From Candidatus Omnitrophota bacterium (GTDB lineage: Bacteria; Omnitrophota; Omnitrophia; Omnitrophales; Aquincolibacteriaceae): DNA of 30,534 nt. The notes under the pieces were generated by a model, which was not told the origin of the DNA, searched no databases, and was given only the letters and a program-made list of their open reading frames with translations. This document shows positions 1-7,553 of this stretch, piece by piece. The stretch covers positions 1 to 30,534 of the forward strand of contig JACPXK010000018.1 in the NCBI GenBank assembly GCA_016196565.1, read 5' to 3'. The translations under genes and the position numbers were made by a program. Position 1 is the stretch's first letter; the number at the start of each line of letters is the position of its first letter.

Positions 1-163
1 AGGCTCACAGTTATGGGAGCACGCGGCCTTGATAGGAATCGGCGGAATGAATAACGCGACGAGATTTCATGACGAGGCAATCATGGAGGGCAACGGTCAT
101 TACTTGAAAGGCGGAATCAACGGGGTGGAAATTTACAACCGCAAGCTTTCGGGCAGGGAAATA
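1..163 (+). repeat. LamG direct repeat, copy 1
   Basis: This stretch recurs at 522-684 with only scattered, mostly synonymous differences. The offset is 521 bp, which is not a multiple of three and matches the frame change near 430-451. The copy is cut by the window edge, so its true 5' limit is unknown. Confidence 0.85.
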
Positions 164-451
164 GGGATTCTGGCCAAGCCCGAGGTTTCCCCGCTTGGGC
201 GTGTATTGAAACTCGATGATGATCTTGAATTTGACGGGGTGGATGATTTGAAAGCGCTTGATAATAGTACGGATATCAATCTCGGCATTCATACAGAAAG
301 AACGCTGGCGATATGGTTTCGCGTGGAAGACGCATCGATTAATACGCGTAAGCAAGTGATATATGAAGAAGGCGGAGCGGGAAGAGGATTAAACATTTAT
401 GTGTACGATGGGAAATTATATGTAGGGGGATGGAATGCGCTGTTGAACTGA
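2..451 (+). CDS. LamG-type exoprotein, upstream fragment (5' end outside window, frame broken)
   Basis: The frame is open from the window edge to a stop at 449-451, so the true start lies upstream. The translation ends one LamG (concanavalin A-like lectin/glucanase) domain, with GIGGMNNATRFHD, GGINGVEIYNRKLSGREI and a short linker. It then begins a second, with LEFDGVDD, TLAIWFRVED and KLYVGGWN. The frame ends just after GGWN, in the middle of the second domain. The rest of that domain continues in another frame from 430. Domains of this kind usually sit in secreted or surface proteins and bind glycans or protein ligands. I read this and the next entry as one gene damaged by a small deletion or frameshift, or an assembly error between tandem LamG copies. 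The LamG call is by motif, not by search. Confidence 0.65.
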   Translation, partial: GSQLWEHAALIGIGGMNNATRFHDEAIMEGNGHYLKGGINGVEIYNRKLSGREIGILAKPEVSPLGRVLKLDDDLEFDGVDDLKALDNSTDINLGIHTERTLAIWFRVEDASINTRKQVIYEEGGAGRGLNIYVYDGKLYVGGWNALLN

Positions 452-3108
452 AGGGCGGAGAAACGATCAGCGCGGATGTGCTGAAAGGATATTTGGACGG
501 CGCAGAATTTGGAAGAGGAGAAGGCTCGCAGTTATGGGAGCATGCGGCCTTGATTGGAATCGGCGGGATGAATAATGCGACGAGATTTCATGACGAGGCC
601 ATTATGGACGGCAACGGGAATTACTTGAAGGGGGGAATCAACGGGGTAGAAATTTACAACCGCAAGCTTTCGGGCAGGGAAATAAAAACGCTGACTGAAA
701 CCACTGCGCCTCCGGATGTGACTCCTCCGACCGGTTCCATCAGCATCAATCAAGACGCGGTTTACACCAATAATGTGGGCATTACCTTGGATTTGACAGC
801 AAATGATACCGGGTCAGGAATTGATCAAGTGAGATTTTCAACGGATGATGGACAAACCTGGAGCCCATGGGAAGATTATGCGCCAACAAAGCAGCTTACA
901 CTTCCAAGTGGAGACGGAATTAAAACTGTGCGAGTTGAAGTTCGTGACAAAGCCGGTAATGTCGGTTTCGCCTCGGATGACATTATATTAGATACTGTTA
1001 TGCCGACTATAAAGGCAATTAGCTATGTTGATACCCCAATAGTTGACGGTAAAGCCTATAACTCAGGAGCGGCAGACATTCGACTCCAAGGATATGATGC
1101 TACGAGCGGAATTAAAGAAAGAAGGTTTTCTTTGGACGGCGGACAAACCTGGGAGCGTTGGGTTGGATGGTTTCCAATAAATGATAATTTCGAAGAAAAT
1201 ATTGTGTCTCAAGTTATATTTTTCCCATTAGAAAATAAGATTTACGATGTAAGCTTTCAAGTCATTGATAAAGCAGGTAATTTGTCTCAAGTCGACAACC
1301 TGAAAGTTTATGTGGATATCGTAAAACCTACCGGAACAATAGTTGTTGGGGACGATAGTCATTACACTCAATCGCGGGACATTACCCTGACCCTGACCGG
1401 AGAAGATTCATTCTCAGGTCTCGGTACCATGTATTTTTCAGGAGCGGGCCTTGCCGAAACAAATCCGGAACCGTTTACCACAACGAAATCTCTTCAACTT
1501 GAAGATATAGATGGCTTGTATAATATTGGTTATCATCTTTTGGACAAAGCGGGAAATCTTTACACTACGTTTTATTCTGTAACTCTCGACCGCACACCCC
1601 CCACAAGTTCTGTAGTTATTAATGATGGTGTAGAGTTCACGGGTAATCCCAATATTACACTTAAAATAACTGCCATGGATCAGACGACGGGTGTTACTCA
1701 AATGAGATTTTCAACCGATAACGGACAAACTTGGACTAGTTGGGAAAACTATGGATGGGGCACATTCGCCGGGGAAACAGGAATTGTCACAAAATCATTG
1801 ACCCTTCCGGAGGGTGATGGTGTCAAAACCGTTCAAGTTGAATTGCGTGATTACGCAGGAAACATTAAATTAATCACGGATGATATTAGATTAGACACTA
1901 TCGCACCGACGGTAGATGTGCTTTCCTATCGTAACGGGCTTCCGCTTATCGATAATACAGCCTATATGGCCAATGCTGAGCGTTTTGAATTAAATGGAGT
2001 TGATGTGACGAGTGGAATTAGCGCAGTGCGTTATACGATTAATGAAGCCTTGTTTGGATGGACGGATTGGATACCTTGGCAAGGTGTTGGAAATGTCGAA
2101 AGTATTACAGTCTTCTTTGCACTGTCAGAAAAAATTTATGATCTGAAATTTCAGGTAAAAGATAAGGCTGACAATTTATCATTACCGGATCAAATAAAGC
2201 TTTATTTGGATGATTCATTCCCAACAGGTTCTATCCTTATTAATGGAGGGGATGAATATTCTTCCTCTCTTACAGTTAATCTCACTTTAACCGGCTCTGA
2301 TTTTTCAGGTGTGGACAAGATGCGTTTTTCCGAAAATAACGGTGCAACTTGGACGGATTGGGAGCCTTTTGCAACTACGAAATCATTTACCTTTTCTCCC
2401 GGAGAAGGAAATCGTAATCTTATTTATAAGATAATGGATAGAGCTGGACGTATCAGTAATGATTTCATCAATGATTCCATCATTCTCGATACCGCTGCCC
2501 CAACGGGATCTATATTGCTCAAGCTCACCAATGAAGGCGATTATGATTACTATAAGACTATAGCGGAGATGGAGGAGCCTATTACTTTTACGATAACAGG
2601 CTCGGATGCTTTGTCGGGTGTCGACAAGATGTATTTTTCAATACCTGACATGCCTGTAAATCCTTTTTTTACACAACCAGAACCTTTTGCTACGGAAAAA
2701 AGTCTCCAATTCAATGTCGATGCCTATAGAAATCGCACTTTTCCTATTATCACTCTCGCCGTGCTTTTTCTCATCGATAAGGCTGGAAATGTCGCTAGAA
2801 TAGGATATGAATCTTTTCTTATTGACCCGGTGCCGCCTACGGGTTCCATTTCGATTAATGGAGGTGCTCAACAGACCAATACTCCGGATGTTACGATAAC
2901 ATTAGATGTGACAGATGACGTCAGACTTCAGCAGATGAGATTTTCTCTTGATGAAGGACAAACCTGGAGCCCATGGGAAGATTATGCGGCAACAAAACAG
3001 CTTACACTTCCAAGTGGAGACGGAACGAAAACCGTTAAATTTGAAGTAAGCGATCGCGCAGGAAATATCGCGACCTTTAGCGACACCATTATCTTAGATC
3101 TTCCTTAA
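430..3108 (+). CDS. LamG remnant plus eight Ig-like repeats, downstream part of broken surface protein
   Basis: This 892-codon frame has no signal peptide, so on its own it should not be exported. It is best read as the continuation of the preceding fragment. Residues 1-86 are the second half of a LamG domain (YLDGAEFGRGEGSQLW, then GIGGMNNATRFHD). From about residue 99 to the end come eight Ig-like/OmpL47-type repeats of about 90-110 residues. Each tends to open with PTGSI and to contain MRFS, GQTW, KSLTL and DKAGN. The protein ends in the last repeat, with no LPXTG, no transmembrane helix and no terminal F, so no anchor is visible. The start at 430 follows a G-rich stretch that might allow reinitiation, but domain continuity argues against a real N-terminus here. 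Likely role: long extracellular adhesin or stalk. Its ligand is unknown. Confidence 0.7.
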   Translation: MECAVELKGGETISADVLKGYLDGAEFGRGEGSQLWEHAALIGIGGMNNATRFHDEAIMDGNGNYLKGGINGVEIYNRKLSGREIKTLTETTAPPDVTPPTGSISINQDAVYTNNVGITLDLTANDTGSGIDQVRFSTDDGQTWSPWEDYAPTKQLTLPSGDGIKTVRVEVRDKAGNVGFASDDIILDTVMPTIKAISYVDTPIVDGKAYNSGAADIRLQGYDATSGIKERRFSLDGGQTWERWVGWFPINDNFEENIVSQVIFFPLENKIYDVSFQVIDKAGNLSQVDNLKVYVDIVKPTGTIVVGDDSHYTQSRDITLTLTGEDSFSGLGTMYFSGAGLAETNPEPFTTTKSLQLEDIDGLYNIGYHLLDKAGNLYTTFYSVTLDRTPPTSSVVINDGVEFTGNPNITLKITAMDQTTGVTQMRFSTDNGQTWTSWENYGWGTFAGETGIVTKSLTLPEGDGVKTVQVELRDYAGNIKLITDDIRLDTIAPTVDVLSYRNGLPLIDNTAYMANAERFELNGVDVTSGISAVRYTINEALFGWTDWIPWQGVGNVESITVFFALSEKIYDLKFQVKDKADNLSLPDQIKLYLDDSFPTGSILINGGDEYSSSLTVNLTLTGSDFSGVDKMRFSENNGATWTDWEPFATTKSFTFSPGEGNRNLIYKIMDRAGRISNDFINDSIILDTAAPTGSILLKLTNEGDYDYYKTIAEMEEPITFTITGSDALSGVDKMYFSIPDMPVNPFFTQPEPFATEKSLQFNVDAYRNRTFPIITLAVLFLIDKAGNVARIGYESFLIDPVPPTGSISINGGAQQTNTPDVTITLDVTDDVRLQQMRFSLDEGQTWSPWEDYAATKQLTLPSGDGTKTVKFEVSDRAGNIATFSDTIILDLP
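522..684 (+). repeat. LamG direct repeat, copy 2
   Basis: Second copy of the 163-bp stretch at 1-163. The two diverge right after the shared GGGCAGGGAAATA. Tandem LamG copies this similar are prone to slippage, unequal recombination and short-read assembly collapse, which bears on the broken frame between them. Confidence 0.85.
724..3105 (+). repeat. Array of eight Ig-like domain repeats
   Basis: Eight coding repeats of roughly 300 bp fall into subtypes. Repeats 1, 4 and 8 share GQTW, a W-E-D/N-Y core and LTLP-GDG-KTV. Repeats 2 and 5 share an ISY/LSY opening and KIYDxxFQVxDKA. Repeats 3 and 7 share MYFS, PEPF and KSLQ; repeat 6 is intermediate. The order approximates A-B-C-A-B-A/C-C-A, suggesting block duplication. 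A 70-bp stretch in repeat 1 (850-919) and repeat 8 (2956-3025) differs at only two positions, so those ends were homogenised or duplicated recently. Confidence 0.75.
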
Positions 3109-3173
3109 TTCGAAGGTTAGCATAAAAATTTTTGAGGGCTTGAGACTAATCCATTATGTAGTATCATTTAGGC

Positions 3174-3752
3174 ATGCGGCTTAAGAATTCTTCCATCTTT
3201 CTCCTCGTTTTAACGCTCGCCACATTTTTATTTTCTGTCCCTTCTGTTTTTGCGGCCGCCAGCGTCACCAATAAGGGCAATGACACGGTGGAAATTAAGG
3301 CGCATAAAGCGGACAATTCTATTGCGACGATTCCTCTTGATCCGGGGCGTTCGGAATTTTTGCCGGCGGGAACCTATGAATTAATGGTTGTGCCTCATAC
3401 CGGTGTGCGCGCGGATCAGGTCGTAAGCGTCAATGTCGTTAATGATGCGGGCAAAGAAACAACCCTCGACACCTATTGGAAGGTTCACAAATTGAACGAA
3501 GCCAAAAAAGCCGCAGCGGCGAATGTCACGCCTTATGTCACCAATTCCGGCAATGTCGCGGTAAACGCTATCATCAAACGCGCCACCGGCGCCGTGGAGC
3601 GCCGCATGGTTTATATCGGAGAATCTATTTATTTGCCTTATGACACGGTGGATGTGGATGTGGATACGATCGGCGGGTCGCGCGGGGATGAAGTGATTAA
3701 TCTTTCCGTAGTGTTTCCCAACGGAAAGAAGAAAAGTATTAAGAAAGGGTAA
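3174..3752 (+). CDS. Small secreted protein with a duplicated beta-rich domain
   Basis: This 192-residue protein starts with a clear signal peptide: basic MRLK, a hydrophobic stretch, and an AxA-type site near residue 28 (SVFAA). The mature part holds two related halves, about residues 30-97 and 118-190. Each opens with VTN-x-GN and ends with a D/E-VxxxxVV-x-N/P-G-K pattern, so it looks like an internal duplication of one small beta-sandwich. There are no cysteines and no anchor. I do not recognise the family. There is no clear Shine-Dalgarno. A -10-like TAGTAT at 3159-3164 sits only 9 nt before the ATG, which would make the transcript nearly leaderless. The gene converges on the desaturase, and a perfect palindrome separates their stop codons. 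Periplasmic or extracellular location is inferred. Confidence 0.7.
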   Translation: MRLKNSSIFLLVLTLATFLFSVPSVFAAASVTNKGNDTVEIKAHKADNSIATIPLDPGRSEFLPAGTYELMVVPHTGVRADQVVSVNVVNDAGKETTLDTYWKVHKLNEAKKAAAANVTPYVTNSGNVAVNAIIKRATGAVERRMVYIGESIYLPYDTVDVDVDTIGGSRGDEVINLSVVFPNGKKKSIKKG

Positions 3753-3759
3753 AAAAGAA

Positions 3760-3795
3760 AAAAAGGGGACAGGTCTTAAGACCTGTCCCCTTTTT
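3760..3795. terminator. Perfect 36-bp palindrome, bidirectional terminator
   Basis: Two 18-nt arms, 3760-3777 and 3778-3795, are exactly complementary. They begin with an A run, contain GGGGACAGG and finish with a T run, so either strand gives a GC-rich stem followed by U residues. It lies between convergent stop codons (3752 on + and 3796 on -). The GGGGACAGG core also resembles a REP-like repeat family, so it may be a mobile palindrome reused as a terminator. Confidence 0.8.
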
Positions 3796-4737
3796 CTAAT
3801 CAATCACGAAAAGCGACGCGAGATCTTGGTCCTTAGCAAGTCTTTGACGGGCCTCTTCCACCTGATAATAGGGGATTTCCGGAAACAGATGATGCAGGAA
3901 ATGCCCGCTCAGTTCCCCGCCCGATAAATAATTGATCCAATTAGGAATTCCCCGGAACGTCCGTGTGCGCGCGTTAAGCGAACATGAAGGGTCGATGAGG
4001 CGTTCGTCGTAATGCTGGAATTGTCCCAGATAATGCGCCCAATTTTTGACAAATAACATGGGAAAAGCCCATCCCCAGGCGACGGCCGGCAGAAATTTGA
4101 GTACGATAAAAAATAATCCCCATTGAGCGGCCGATGTTACCGCCGCTTTTTTGATTTCCACCTCTTTGACTCTTCTATAATCTTTTTGATTCCACGCTTC
4201 GAGCGGTACGGTGTTCATGTACTCGTCGTCCTGCCATCCGGGCACATGAGCGCCGACAAAGGTTAATTCCAAAAAGTAAAAAACTTTTCCCCAAAAATTT
4301 TTGGCCACGGCCAAATAACGGTTTGTCCCATAATAATGATCCACATCGGTTTCGTGAAAAGGGCGGGCGTGATGATTGAGATGGGCGCGCACATAACGTG
4401 TGAGGCGTTTGGGGGCGTTCGGAACGGCGAGATGATAGAGAAGATCAAGCAAACGTTTGGCAGCCCCGGATTTCGCGGCATTGTGATGGGTGTGGTGATG
4501 GTGAATGGTCACATTGATCAGGCAAAACCATAGAAAAGAATTCATGATGCCGAGTAGAATTTTAAGACCGATCAAAGGCGTGAAGATAGCTGCAGAAGTT
4601 AAAACAAATAGCAGGCCGATGACGATTCCAAGATGAAGCGCCAGACGGCTATCCTGTTTTTCAAAAAGATCGGGATTGGCCGCGCGAAAATAGCTGAGGG
4701 CCTCAGTTTCTGGTTGGTTTTCGAGTTCAGCAAGCAT
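3796..4737 (-). CDS. Membrane fatty acid desaturase family protein
   Basis: This 313-residue integral membrane protein has the three histidine boxes that bind the di-iron centre of membrane desaturases and hydroxylases: HHHHTHH at 79-85, HLNHH at 119-123 and HFLHH at 279-283. Hydrophobic segments lie at about 35-55, 57-77, 150-163 and 205-232, with the His boxes facing one side in the usual arrangement. Members of this superfamily use O2 and reducing equivalents to introduce double bonds or hydroxyls into acyl chains, carotenoids or sphingoid bases. The substrate cannot be told from sequence. It is divergent from the SDR gene across 52 bp. A perfect TATAAT on the minus strand ends 5 nt before the ATG, so the message is probably leaderless. 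It implies access to oxygen, or retention of an O2-dependent enzyme. Confidence 0.85.
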   Translation of the reverse strand: MLAELENQPETEALSYFRAANPDLFEKQDSRLALHLGIVIGLLFVLTSAAIFTPLIGLKILLGIMNSFLWFCLINVTIHHHHTHHNAAKSGAAKRLLDLLYHLAVPNAPKRLTRYVRAHLNHHARPFHETDVDHYYGTNRYLAVAKNFWGKVFYFLELTFVGAHVPGWQDDEYMNTVPLEAWNQKDYRRVKEVEIKKAAVTSAAQWGLFFIVLKFLPAVAWGWAFPMLFVKNWAHYLGQFQHYDERLIDPSCSLNARTRTFRGIPNWINYLSGGELSGHFLHHLFPEIPYYQVEEARQRLAKDQDLASLFVID

Positions 4738-4742
4738 ACAAG

Positions 4743-4771
4743 ATTATACTTATCTTGGCCGATGAATTAAA
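4743..4771 (-). promoter_or_regulatory. Promoter for the desaturase (leaderless)
   Basis: On the minus strand TATAAT lies at 4748-4743 and a weak -35-like TTTAAT at 4771-4766, with a 17-nt spacer. A start site 6-8 nt beyond the -10 would coincide with the initiating ATG at 4737, and no Shine-Dalgarno is present. Confidence 0.55.
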
Positions 4772-4789
4772 GACACAAAAAAGGGACTT

Positions 4790-5527
4790 ATGAGTTTAAA
4801 AAAAGCGATTGTCACAGGGGCAAGTTCGGGCATTGGGCGGGCGCTTGCCAAAGAATTGGCGAGGCAGGGCTATGAAGTAGGGTTGGTCGCAAGGCGGGAG
4901 GATTTATTAAAAAGCCTGGCCGCGGAGATTCCCACAAAAACTTATATTAAAGTGATCGACCTCCGCCATCTCGAAAAAACTATTTTTCTTCTGGATGAAC
5001 TTATCCTTCAAATGGGCGGCCTGGATTTAATGGTGATCAATGCGGGAATATTTCGGGAAAATCCCAACTTGGATTGGGAACCGGAACTTGAAACCGTAAG
5101 GGTCAATCTCCTGGGATTTATGGCGGCCAGCCATATTGCCGCCAAATATTTTCTCGCTGCCGGGACCGGTCATATCGTAGGAATTTCTTCCATCTCTGTC
5201 TTGCGGGGAAACGGGCGATCGCCGGCCTACAGTGCCTCCAAGATTTTTATGTCCAATTATCTGGCCGGATTAAGGCAGAGATTTTTGGGCACCGCCATTC
5301 ATGTTACGGACATACGGCCCGGATTTGTGGACACGGCCATGCTGAGTAAAAAGAAAAAACTTTTTTGGTGCGCTTCCCCGGAACGGGCGGCGGAGCAAAT
5401 TTTTAACGCTATCCGGAAAAAGAAAAAAACGGTGTATGTGACCAAGCGGTGGGGGATTGCGGCCCTGATAACCCCTTTTATTCCCGACCGGCTTTATGAT
5501 TGGGCCTACCGCAAATTCGATAAGTAA
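4790..5527 (+). CDS. Short-chain dehydrogenase/reductase (SDR)
   Basis: This 245-residue classical SDR has the cofactor motif TGASSGIG at 9-16, the NAG motif at 84-86, a catalytic Ser near 133-135, and Tyr147-x3-Lys151 in YSASK. The length is normal for the family. The ARR after the second beta strand (residues 34-36) suggests NADP(H), by analogy with other SDRs. The C-terminal stretch (ITPFIPDRLYDWAY) is hydrophobic and resembles membrane-associated SDRs acting on lipids. The substrate is unknown. A weak AGGGA precedes the ATG. Its divergent partner is the fatty acid desaturase, which makes a lipid-related reaction plausible but unproven. The AsmA-like gene follows after 33 bp and may be co-transcribed. 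Confidence 0.85.
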   Translation: MSLKKAIVTGASSGIGRALAKELARQGYEVGLVARREDLLKSLAAEIPTKTYIKVIDLRHLEKTIFLLDELILQMGGLDLMVINAGIFRENPNLDWEPELETVRVNLLGFMAASHIAAKYFLAAGTGHIVGISSISVLRGNGRSPAYSASKIFMSNYLAGLRQRFLGTAIHVTDIRPGFVDTAMLSKKKKLFWCASPERAAEQIFNAIRKKKKTVYVTKRWGIAALITPFIPDRLYDWAYRKFDK

Positions 5528-5560
5528 GGTAAAATACCCGCCAAAAACCGGAGGAATATC

Positions 5561-6418
5561 ATGAAGAAAATTTTATTCATCCTCGCACTTTTTATTGTGA
5601 TAATGGCCCTCAGTATTTTTATTGCCAAGGATAAAATCCTTAAAGCGGCGGTGGAAACCGGCATTTCCACGGTCACGGGTTTTGACACCAAAATCAGTAG
5701 TATCGGTGTGGGTTTGTCCGGTAAGCTTCATATCAGGGAATTAAAAATCCGTAATCCCAATGGATTCAAAAAAGATGTGTTTGCGGACATTCCGGAAATT
5801 TATGTAAATCTTGATCTTCCCGCTGCTCTCAAGGGCAAAGAAATCCACATCTATGAAGCGCGCCTTAACATTGCCGAGATCAATATTGAAAAAACCCCGG
5901 AAGGCGTCACGAATATTTCCTTAATCAGCGCGGCGGCTGCCCAGTCGCCCAAAGAAAAACCTGCGGCCCAAAAACCTCCCATGCCTTTTGCTTTAGATGT
6001 TTTGGAACTGACCATGCGTAAGGTCAGTTATGAAGATCATTCCAGCATCATTCCTAAAAAGCTTGCTGCGGATTTGAACGTGGAAAAACAAGTTTTCCGG
6101 GGAATTGAAAACCCTCAGGCGCTCTTAAGTTTAATTCTTCTCAAGGTTTTTTACGGAACGACGTTCGGCAATCTCGGCATCGACCCCGCCATGCTTCAAA
6201 AGAAATTAACCGGGGCCCTTTCATCCGGGGAAGAACTGCTCAAACAAACCAGCACGGTGATGCTCGATACGGCCGGGGCCACATTCACGAAAACGACTGA
6301 GGTTTTGGATTTTGGCGAAGCCAAAACGACAATGAGCGGGGCGGCAACGGTCGCCCAGAAAAAAATCACCGGTATTTTCGGGAAAATAAAATCCAAGGCC
6401 GAAGAAGCCGCCTCGTGA
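5561..6418 (+). CDS. AsmA-like membrane-anchored envelope protein
   Basis: This 285-residue protein has one N-terminal transmembrane segment (about residues 4-22), then a beta-rich stretch typical of AsmA-like N-termini. There, VTGFDTKISSIGVGLSGKLH is followed by an IRNPNGF motif. AsmA-superfamily proteins are inner-membrane-anchored periplasmic proteins linked to lipid transport or outer-membrane homeostasis. This one is short and carries only the N-terminal type of module. A low-complexity Ala/Pro/Lys segment at about 125-145 divides it. The C-terminal third is Ala/Thr/Lys-rich and looks helical. GGAGG lies just before the ATG. The DUF167 gene overlaps its end by 4 nt (GTGA), indicating translational coupling. 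The family assignment is by pattern only. Confidence 0.6.
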   Translation: MKKILFILALFIVIMALSIFIAKDKILKAAVETGISTVTGFDTKISSIGVGLSGKLHIRELKIRNPNGFKKDVFADIPEIYVNLDLPAALKGKEIHIYEARLNIAEINIEKTPEGVTNISLISAAAAQSPKEKPAAQKPPMPFALDVLELTMRKVSYEDHSSIIPKKLAADLNVEKQVFRGIENPQALLSLILLKVFYGTTFGNLGIDPAMLQKKLTGALSSGEELLKQTSTVMLDTAGATFTKTTEVLDFGEAKTTMSGAATVAQKKITGIFGKIKSKAEEAAS

Positions 6419-6633
6419 AATTATTTGTTACCGCCAAACCGGGTGCCAAAGAAAATCGGGTTGAAAAAGTGGATGAAACCCACTTTCGTGTTTGGGTGAA
6501 GGCCCCTCCCGACAAAGGCCGCGCCAATCAAGCGGTCATCGAGGTCTTAAGCGAATATCTCGATATCCCCAAAAGCCGTTTTGCTCTTCTCCGCGGTGCT
6601 TCTTCCAAGTCTAAAGTCCTCGAAATTTCATAA
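6415..6633 (+). CDS. DUF167 (YggU-type) protein
   Basis: This 72-residue protein has the hallmark pattern of the DUF167/YggU family: KPGAKENRV near the start, then APPDKGRANQAVIEVLSEYL (residues 24-43) and a terminal GASSKSKVLEI. Its length is normal for this small alpha/beta fold. The molecular function of the family is not established. It starts with GTG inside the TGA of the AsmA-like gene (GTGA overlap), so it is translationally coupled. No alternative ATG lies nearby. A gap of 116 bp separates it from dapF. Confidence 0.85.
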   Translation: MKLFVTAKPGAKENRVEKVDETHFRVWVKAPPDKGRANQAVIEVLSEYLDIPKSRFALLRGASSKSKVLEIS

Positions 6634-6727
6634 AATTTCCAATCCTTTGGCACCGGAGAATAGCCAATGATCGACATTTTTTAATAGCTTAAGTGTGGAT
6701 AATCTGGTGGCGTCCCATGACGTAATT

Positions 6728-6736
6728 TGTTAGAAT
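6728..6736 (+). promoter_or_regulatory. Extended -10 promoter for dapFAB
   Basis: TG-T-TAGAAT is an extended -10 element with no convincing -35 hexamer upstream. The predicted start is near 6743, leaving a leader of about 7 nt before the dapF ATG at 6750 and no room for a Shine-Dalgarno. Confidence 0.45.
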
Positions 6737-6749
6737 ACCGCCCTTTACA

Positions 6750-7553
6750 ATGAAAACCTTACCCTTCTATAAGATGGTGGCCTCGGGCAATGATTTTGTG
6801 GTGGTGGACAATCGCCGCAAAGTCGTCAAGGACCCCCTGCGTTTTACGCGCGAAGTCTGTACCCCGCATACCGGGATAGGGGCCGACGGAGTGCTTCTTC
6901 TGGAGAATTCCGGCCGCGCGGATTTCAAAATGCGTATTATCAATTCCGACGGTTCCGAGGCCGAAGCCTGCGGCAATGGCTTTCGCTGCATCGCCCGTTA
7001 TGCCCGTGAAATTTTAAAATATCCTCCCCGTTTTGAATTCGAATCCATTTCCGGCCTGGTGAAGGCGGAAGTAAAAAATGGAACCGTGAAAGTCCGTCTT
7101 CCCGATCCCAAAGATTACCGGGAAAGCGGTGATATCGAAGTGCTCGGCCACCGGCTGCATTATTCCTTTATCAATACCGGCGTGCCTCATACCGTGATTT
7201 TCGTGGAAGGGCTTGAAAAAATTGATGTAGAAAAATTGGGAAGCGCCATCCGTCATCATAAAACCTTTAAGCCCAAAGGCACGAATGTCAATTTTGTGGA
7301 AGTCAGAGGCCGCTCGGAAATTGAGGTGCGTACTTATGAGCGCGGCGTGGAAGGTGAAACGCAGGCTTGCGGAACCGGTTCCACGGCTTCGGCCATTATC
7401 AGCTCGCTTGCGGGATACACGCTAGCGCCGGTGCGTGTGAAAACGCGCGGCGGAGAAACCCTCACGATTTCGTTTAAAAAGAACGGCAAAAAAGTTACCG
7501 ACGTTTTTCTCGAAGGCCAGGCCGATTTTGTTTATGAAGGAAAAATTTTATGA
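6750..7553 (+). CDS. dapF: Diaminopimelate epimerase
   Basis: DapF interconverts LL- and meso-2,6-diaminopimelate in the cytoplasm, giving the precursor of peptidoglycan cross-links and of lysine. The 267-residue protein has both catalytic cysteines in their signatures: Cys74 in EACGNGFRC and Cys207 in QACGTGSTA. It also has the N-terminal KMVASGNDFVVVD and HTGIGADG motifs and the GTNVNFVEV stretch of the second half, so it is a full two-lobed enzyme. It is the first gene of dapF-dapA-dapB, and its TGA overlaps the dapA ATG. No Shine-Dalgarno precedes the ATG. An extended -10 element ends 13 nt upstream. The other steps (dapL or dapD/C/E, lysA) are not in this window. Confidence 0.97.
   Translation: MKTLPFYKMVASGNDFVVVDNRRKVVKDPLRFTREVCTPHTGIGADGVLLLENSGRADFKMRIINSDGSEAEACGNGFRCIARYAREILKYPPRFEFESISGLVKAEVKNGTVKVRLPDPKDYRESGDIEVLGHRLHYSFINTGVPHTVIFVEGLEKIDVEKLGSAIRHHKTFKPKGTNVNFVEVRGRSEIEVRTYERGVEGETQACGTGSTASAIISSLAGYTLAPVRVKTRGGETLTISFKKNGKKVTDVFLEGQADFVYEGKIL

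Noticed and set aside
430..460. Programmed frameshift joining the two LamG frames
   Set aside because: No slippery heptamer or downstream structure is visible, and residues of the domain are missing at the junction, so a deletion or assembly error fits better.
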